Source: Tolypeutes matacus (lineage: Eukaryota > Chordata > Mammalia > Cingulata > Chlamyphoridae). Taken from it: a stretch of DNA of 64,000 bases. Of this stretch, positions 60,366-64,000 are shown piece by piece (within the stretch, counting starts at the first letter, position 1; each line of letters begins with the position of its first letter). The position numbers and the translations under genes are program-made. The notes under the pieces were generated by a model that saw nothing but the letters and a program-made list of their open reading frames with translations, did not search any database and was not told the DNA's origin. The DNA lies in NCBI GenBank assembly GCA_026826555.1, contig JAKSZT010005175.1:4569902-4633901 (forward strand), written 5' to 3'.

Positions 60366-61694
60366 GAAATATGTTTTGTACAGTCCTGGGCCACTGCTGT
60401 CACCCTCTGCAGACCTCTAGCAGATAAGGCTGCAGTGGGGTGGAGGGAAGTTGCAGATGGTGCAGTGAGCCAGCCTTCTACAGACTCCCAGATCTTTGGG
60501 AACACCCGGCCAGGCCCTGCAGAAGCACAGCCTGCTCCCAGCGCTGGCATTTTCCATGGCCCTGCCTGGGTATAGCATTTCCAGGTCAGGGTGCTCTAGG
60601 GGCCCTAGCTGCTTTACAGCAGAAGGTGACCAGCCATCCTGGCTCAGGACACTGAGCGCTCCCCCTATATCAGTCACTAGGAGGGCAGAGAGCTGGCAGG
60701 AGGAAGACTGCAGGAGAGGCTCCACTGCCATTCTTGGAACCTCCCTCTGGCAGTGCAGATTGAAAGGAAGCTCATGGTGACAGGGCCAGCTTGCACATAT
60801 CTGATCCCCGGTTGGAGAACTGTCCTGGGACTGTTCTGGGGATCCCTTCCCTGCATCACCAGTTGCCTGTCCCCACATGCTCCAGTGGAATAACCACAGC
60901 AGAGCAAAGGTGGCTTATGATTGCCCAGGTAAGATGTGTCCTCTTCCTTCCAAGATTGATGTCTGCCATCCCACATCTGATTAGCAAAGTGTTGCCATGA
61001 TGTACCCTTGGGCCATTAGTTCACCTGGAGGATTTCCACAATTCCATGGGTTTTCACAGAAATGCAAGCCATTTTAATTATTCAAGAGCAGACATAAGCT
61101 CCCCAGAGAGCTACTGTCTTCCAACAGAGCTGTTTTTTAAATTATTGCTTTTGCTAAGATTCCTACTGTTTCTCTTTATTAATGTAATACAGAACTTTCT
61201 TCAAGAAAAGTGAGAAGACCTTAAACCTATTTCAACTCTATTGTCATTTGTTTAAAGGAAAAAGGGGAAAAAAAGAAAACTCACAGTCCTCCCTAATGTG
61301 CTGGAAGAGCCCAATGCTCCTCTGTGCAGACAGCTGTGGGAGCGAGGAGTGCCTTGGGAGCATGGGCCACTTCCCCCAATGGCATGGCCTGGCCTCTGCA
61401 GGGGCCACTACAGGAGGGATGGTGTAAGCATGTGGTGGACAGGCTGCCTCAAGAAGCTCAGCCAAAAAGAGAGAAGATCTGGGTCTCACCCTGACTTGGT
61501 CCCAAAAACTTGGACCTAAAAAAATGCACTGAGGTACACAGGAAACCAGGGAATTTCCCACATGGATTGAGACTCCCAGGCTGGGCAGGACATGGGGATT
61601 GGGGCTTGTAGAGGCAGAGAAGAAGGGATGGAAGATTACCTAAGGCCAACTGTGATGGGACAGGAGAGAAAGATGGCACATCTCACATTGGTGA
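60366..61694. other. Unique stretch after the SYAP1 retrocopy
   Basis: Opposed frames (for example 60417-60878 minus, 60496-60780 plus) have no domain. No gene, RNA or named repeat is supported. Confidence 0.5.
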
Positions 61695-61708
61695 CATGGA
61701 TAGATTTT

Positions 61709-61999
61709 TTCTGTTTTTATGGAGGTACTGGGGATTGAAACCAGGACCTCATACATGGGAAGCAGGCACTCAACCACTGAAGCTACATCTGCTCCCCAAT
61801 GAGAGGTAGTTTTTTTGTTTGTTTTTGTTTTTAGAAGGTAGGGGGATTGAAACCTGGACTTCATACATGGGAATCAGGTGCTCAACAACCTGAGCTACAT
61901 CTGCTCCCTAAAGGGAATTTTTTTAAAGAGGCACTGGGGATTGAATCTAGGACTTCATACATGGGAAGCAGGTGCTCAACCACTGAGCTACACCTGCTC
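61709..61999 (-). mobile_element. tRNA-Ala-derived SINE trimer, antisense, one target duplication
   Basis: Three head-to-tail units (about 61709-61797, 61810-61908 and 61918-61999), each with T-rich tail on the left, a B-box complement ('gggattgaaa' or 'gggattgaat') and an A-box complement ('gagctacatctgctcc'). A single 14-bp duplication with one mismatch ('catggatagatttt' 61695-61708, 'catgcatagatttt' 62000-62013) encloses all three. Confidence 0.88.
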
Positions 62000-62013
62000 C
62001 ATGCATAGATTTT

Positions 62014-62895
62014 AAGTGTACAGTTTAAATAGTTTTGAAAATATTTCCTCTGGGGTAACCAATACACCAACAGACATAGGGAGCTCGTCTGTGCCCTTAT
62101 GTCCCTTCCAGTTATTCCTCACCCTGCATAAGAAACTCATCCAACTTCTATCATCACACATTAGTCCTGTTCTATTTTTGAACAGGTGGAATCACACAGT
62201 GTGTCTGGCTTCTTTCACTCAAATAATGTTTGAGATTCAGCCCTGTTGTTGCCCATATCAATAAGTAATACCTTTTTTTATTGCTCAATGATAGTCTATT
62301 GAATGAATATACCACAGTTTCCTTATTCATTCTTTTGTTGATGGACATCGGGTTGTTTTCCAGCTTTAACTGTTGTAATTAAGCTGCTATAAGCAATCTT
62401 CTTCATATCTTTTTATGGACGTCTGTTTACATTTCTCCCAGGTAAATGCTTAGGGATAGAGTTGCTCTGTGGGTATATATTTACACAACTTCCCAGACTC
62501 TCAGTTTTCCAAAGTGGTTGCACCATTTTACATAGCCCCCAAGCATGTATGAGTTCCAGTGATTCTACATCCTTGAGAGCATTTGACTTTGTCAGTCTTT
62601 TTAATTTTAGCCCTAATAGGTGTGAAGTGACATCTCATGCTGGTTTTATTTTGCATTTCCTGGATGACAGGTGGTGTTGAATGCTCTCCCTGAGCTTCTG
62701 ATCTGCCCATGTGTCTGTCTGCTTTTCTGAAGAGGCTGTTTGCTACCTTGCTTGTTTTAACATTTGTCTTTTCATCATTGAGTTGTAAGAATTCTTTATA
62801 TATTCTAGAAGCAATTCCTTTCTCAGTTATATGTCTAAGGAATATTTTTTACCATCTGTGGCTTCCTTGACTTTTCATTTTATTACTGGTGATTT
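62014..62895 (-). mobile_element. L1 3' end, antisense
   Basis: Collinear with other antisense L1 3' ends here: 'tttgaacaggtggaatcaca' (62177), 'cttccagactctcagttttcc'-like sequence (62490), 'gttgcaccattttacatagc' (62517), 'gtgaagtgacatctcatgct' (62622). Non-coding. Confidence 0.75.
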
Positions 62896-63100
62896 TTTTT
62901 ATGCAGGAAGGGATTTATTTGGGGGCATTAAGCAGCTTTAGAATCCTGGGAAGGAAGTTTAAGAGGCTGAGCTTCCAGAATCAACTTCCAGGTCCTAACA
63001 GCAAAATTAGCCTGGTGAAAGAGCCACTGCTATGGTAGCTGCCTCCGGAGCCTCCATGCTTCTGTTGAGGCCAAAAAGCCTCCACCTGCTCTTTTGCATT
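62896..63100. other. Unassigned insert between two L1 pieces
   Basis: 'gggatttatttgggggcatt' and following text do not match L1. It might be an LTR or retroposon fragment. No boundaries found. Confidence 0.4.
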
Positions 63101-64000
63101 TTTAAACTTTTTATTTTGAAGTAATTTTAGACTTTCACAGGAGTTACAAAGAGAACATAAAGATTTCCCGTAGACCTTTGATCAGCTTCCTGTAATGACA
63201 TTTTATTAATAGATAACTGAGATACAGTTATCAAAACTAAGAAATCAATGCTGGACAATACTAAGAACTCAACTACGTACTCTAAGCATATTTCCCCAGT
63301 TCTTCCACCAAGGTTTCTTTTCTGTTCCAGGACCCAATCCAATATCCCATGTTGCATTTGTCTTATCTCCTTGGTCTCCTCCAAGCTGTGTGACAGTCTC
63401 AGATTTTCATCTCTATGACCTTGGCCCATTAATATTTTTAGTTTCTCCTTGCATATACATACAAAACCTTGTTTATGCCTTTTGTTCCTTTTCTTTGCCT
63501 TATTTCACTTATACCCTTCAACTGATTTTGACTAGAAATGGAAAGAAGGAACAATTTTGCTGTGTTCCCCATTTAGGGGTAAACTCTTCAGTCTCTTGCT
63601 GTGAAGCATAAGGTTAGCTGTGAGTTTTCCATAGATTTTTTTTATCTCATTAAGGAGTTCTGTTCTACTCATTATTTGTAGAGTCTTCTAAAATGAATGA
63701 GTTTTGAATTTCATCAAATATTTTTTCATCATCACCTTACCCTGCTAGTGAGGGAATTACAACAGTTGATTTTCAAATGTTGAAGTAATCTTGCATTCTT
63801 GGAATAAACTCACTTGATCATGATGTTTTGTGCTTCTTAAGTATTTCTAATATTTTGTGAAGGATTTTTGCCTCTACAGAAAAAGACATTGGTCTATAAT
63901 TTCTTGTCCTCTTTCCTTATTCTCAAGTTTTGATATTGGGCTTATGGTGGCCTCCTAAAATGTGTTGGAAGCTACCATCTCTTCCTCTCTTCTCTGAAAT
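63101..64000 (-). mobile_element. L1 3' UTR and ORF2, antisense, continuing past the window
   Basis: Starts with 'ctttttattttgaagtaatt', the same UTR opening as at 40053. Continues through 'tgttccaggacccaatccaa' (63325) and enters ORF2 text from about 63720 ('gtaatcttgcattcttggaa' 63786). It runs off the right edge. Confidence 0.75.

Noticed and set aside
60366..60900. Open frames continuing beyond the SYAP1 retrocopy
   Set aside because: They cross the target duplication into unrelated sequence and have no homology that I recognise.

Overview
The window looks like nuclear DNA of a placental mammal, most probably a xenarthran (armadillo, sloth or anteater). It is CpG-poor and full of decayed L1, L2, MIR and MaLR-type sequence. 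It also carries short SINEs whose heads are alanine-tRNA-like with clear A and B boxes, and a retroposon family ending in oligo(A), both of the kind I know from armadillo and sloth. The order is inferred from repeat types only. No window-spanning gene and no intact host gene could be supported.

Layout. 1-7.2 kb: antisense L1 pieces, a sense L2, and a short unrecognised ORF (6275-6520). 7.8-9.6 kb: a MIR, an antisense retroposon with a perfect 16-bp target duplication, and the hAT-like element it split. 10.4-13.1 kb: a complete antisense MaLR/ERVL-like LTR element with two 546-bp LTRs, a tRNA-Leu-like primer site, a purine tract and a perfect 5-bp target duplication. 14.5-23 kb: antisense L2 and long antisense L1, with a SINE dimer inside. 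23-40 kb: a GC-richer block with almost no recognisable repeats. It has three AT-rich unique stretches that look like conserved noncoding elements and one possible exon (36413-36570, minus strand). 40-42.3 kb: antisense L1. 45-57.6 kb: an MLT1-like LTR, nested sense L1s, a solo LTR, a duplicated (TA)n-bearing retroposon tail, a head-to-head L1 pair and another full retroposon. 58-60.4 kb: a SINE dimer and a processed SYAP1 pseudogene (minus) with a 15-bp target duplication and a tandem duplication of its first coding block. 61.7-64 kb: a SINE trimer and antisense L1.

There is no operon-like logic here. The elements are linked by L1 machinery: L1 reverse transcriptase plausibly made the SYAP1 retrocopy, the SINE multimers, the oligo(A)-ended retroposons and a poly(T)-only insertion at 54017-54037, all of which have L1-style target duplications. 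The LTR element and solo LTR are the separate, integrase-type insertions. The best targets for follow-up are the multimeric SINEs, the retroposon family whose copies share reading frames, the poly(T)-only insertion, the SYAP1 internal duplication, the possible minus-strand exon, and the repeat-poor block.
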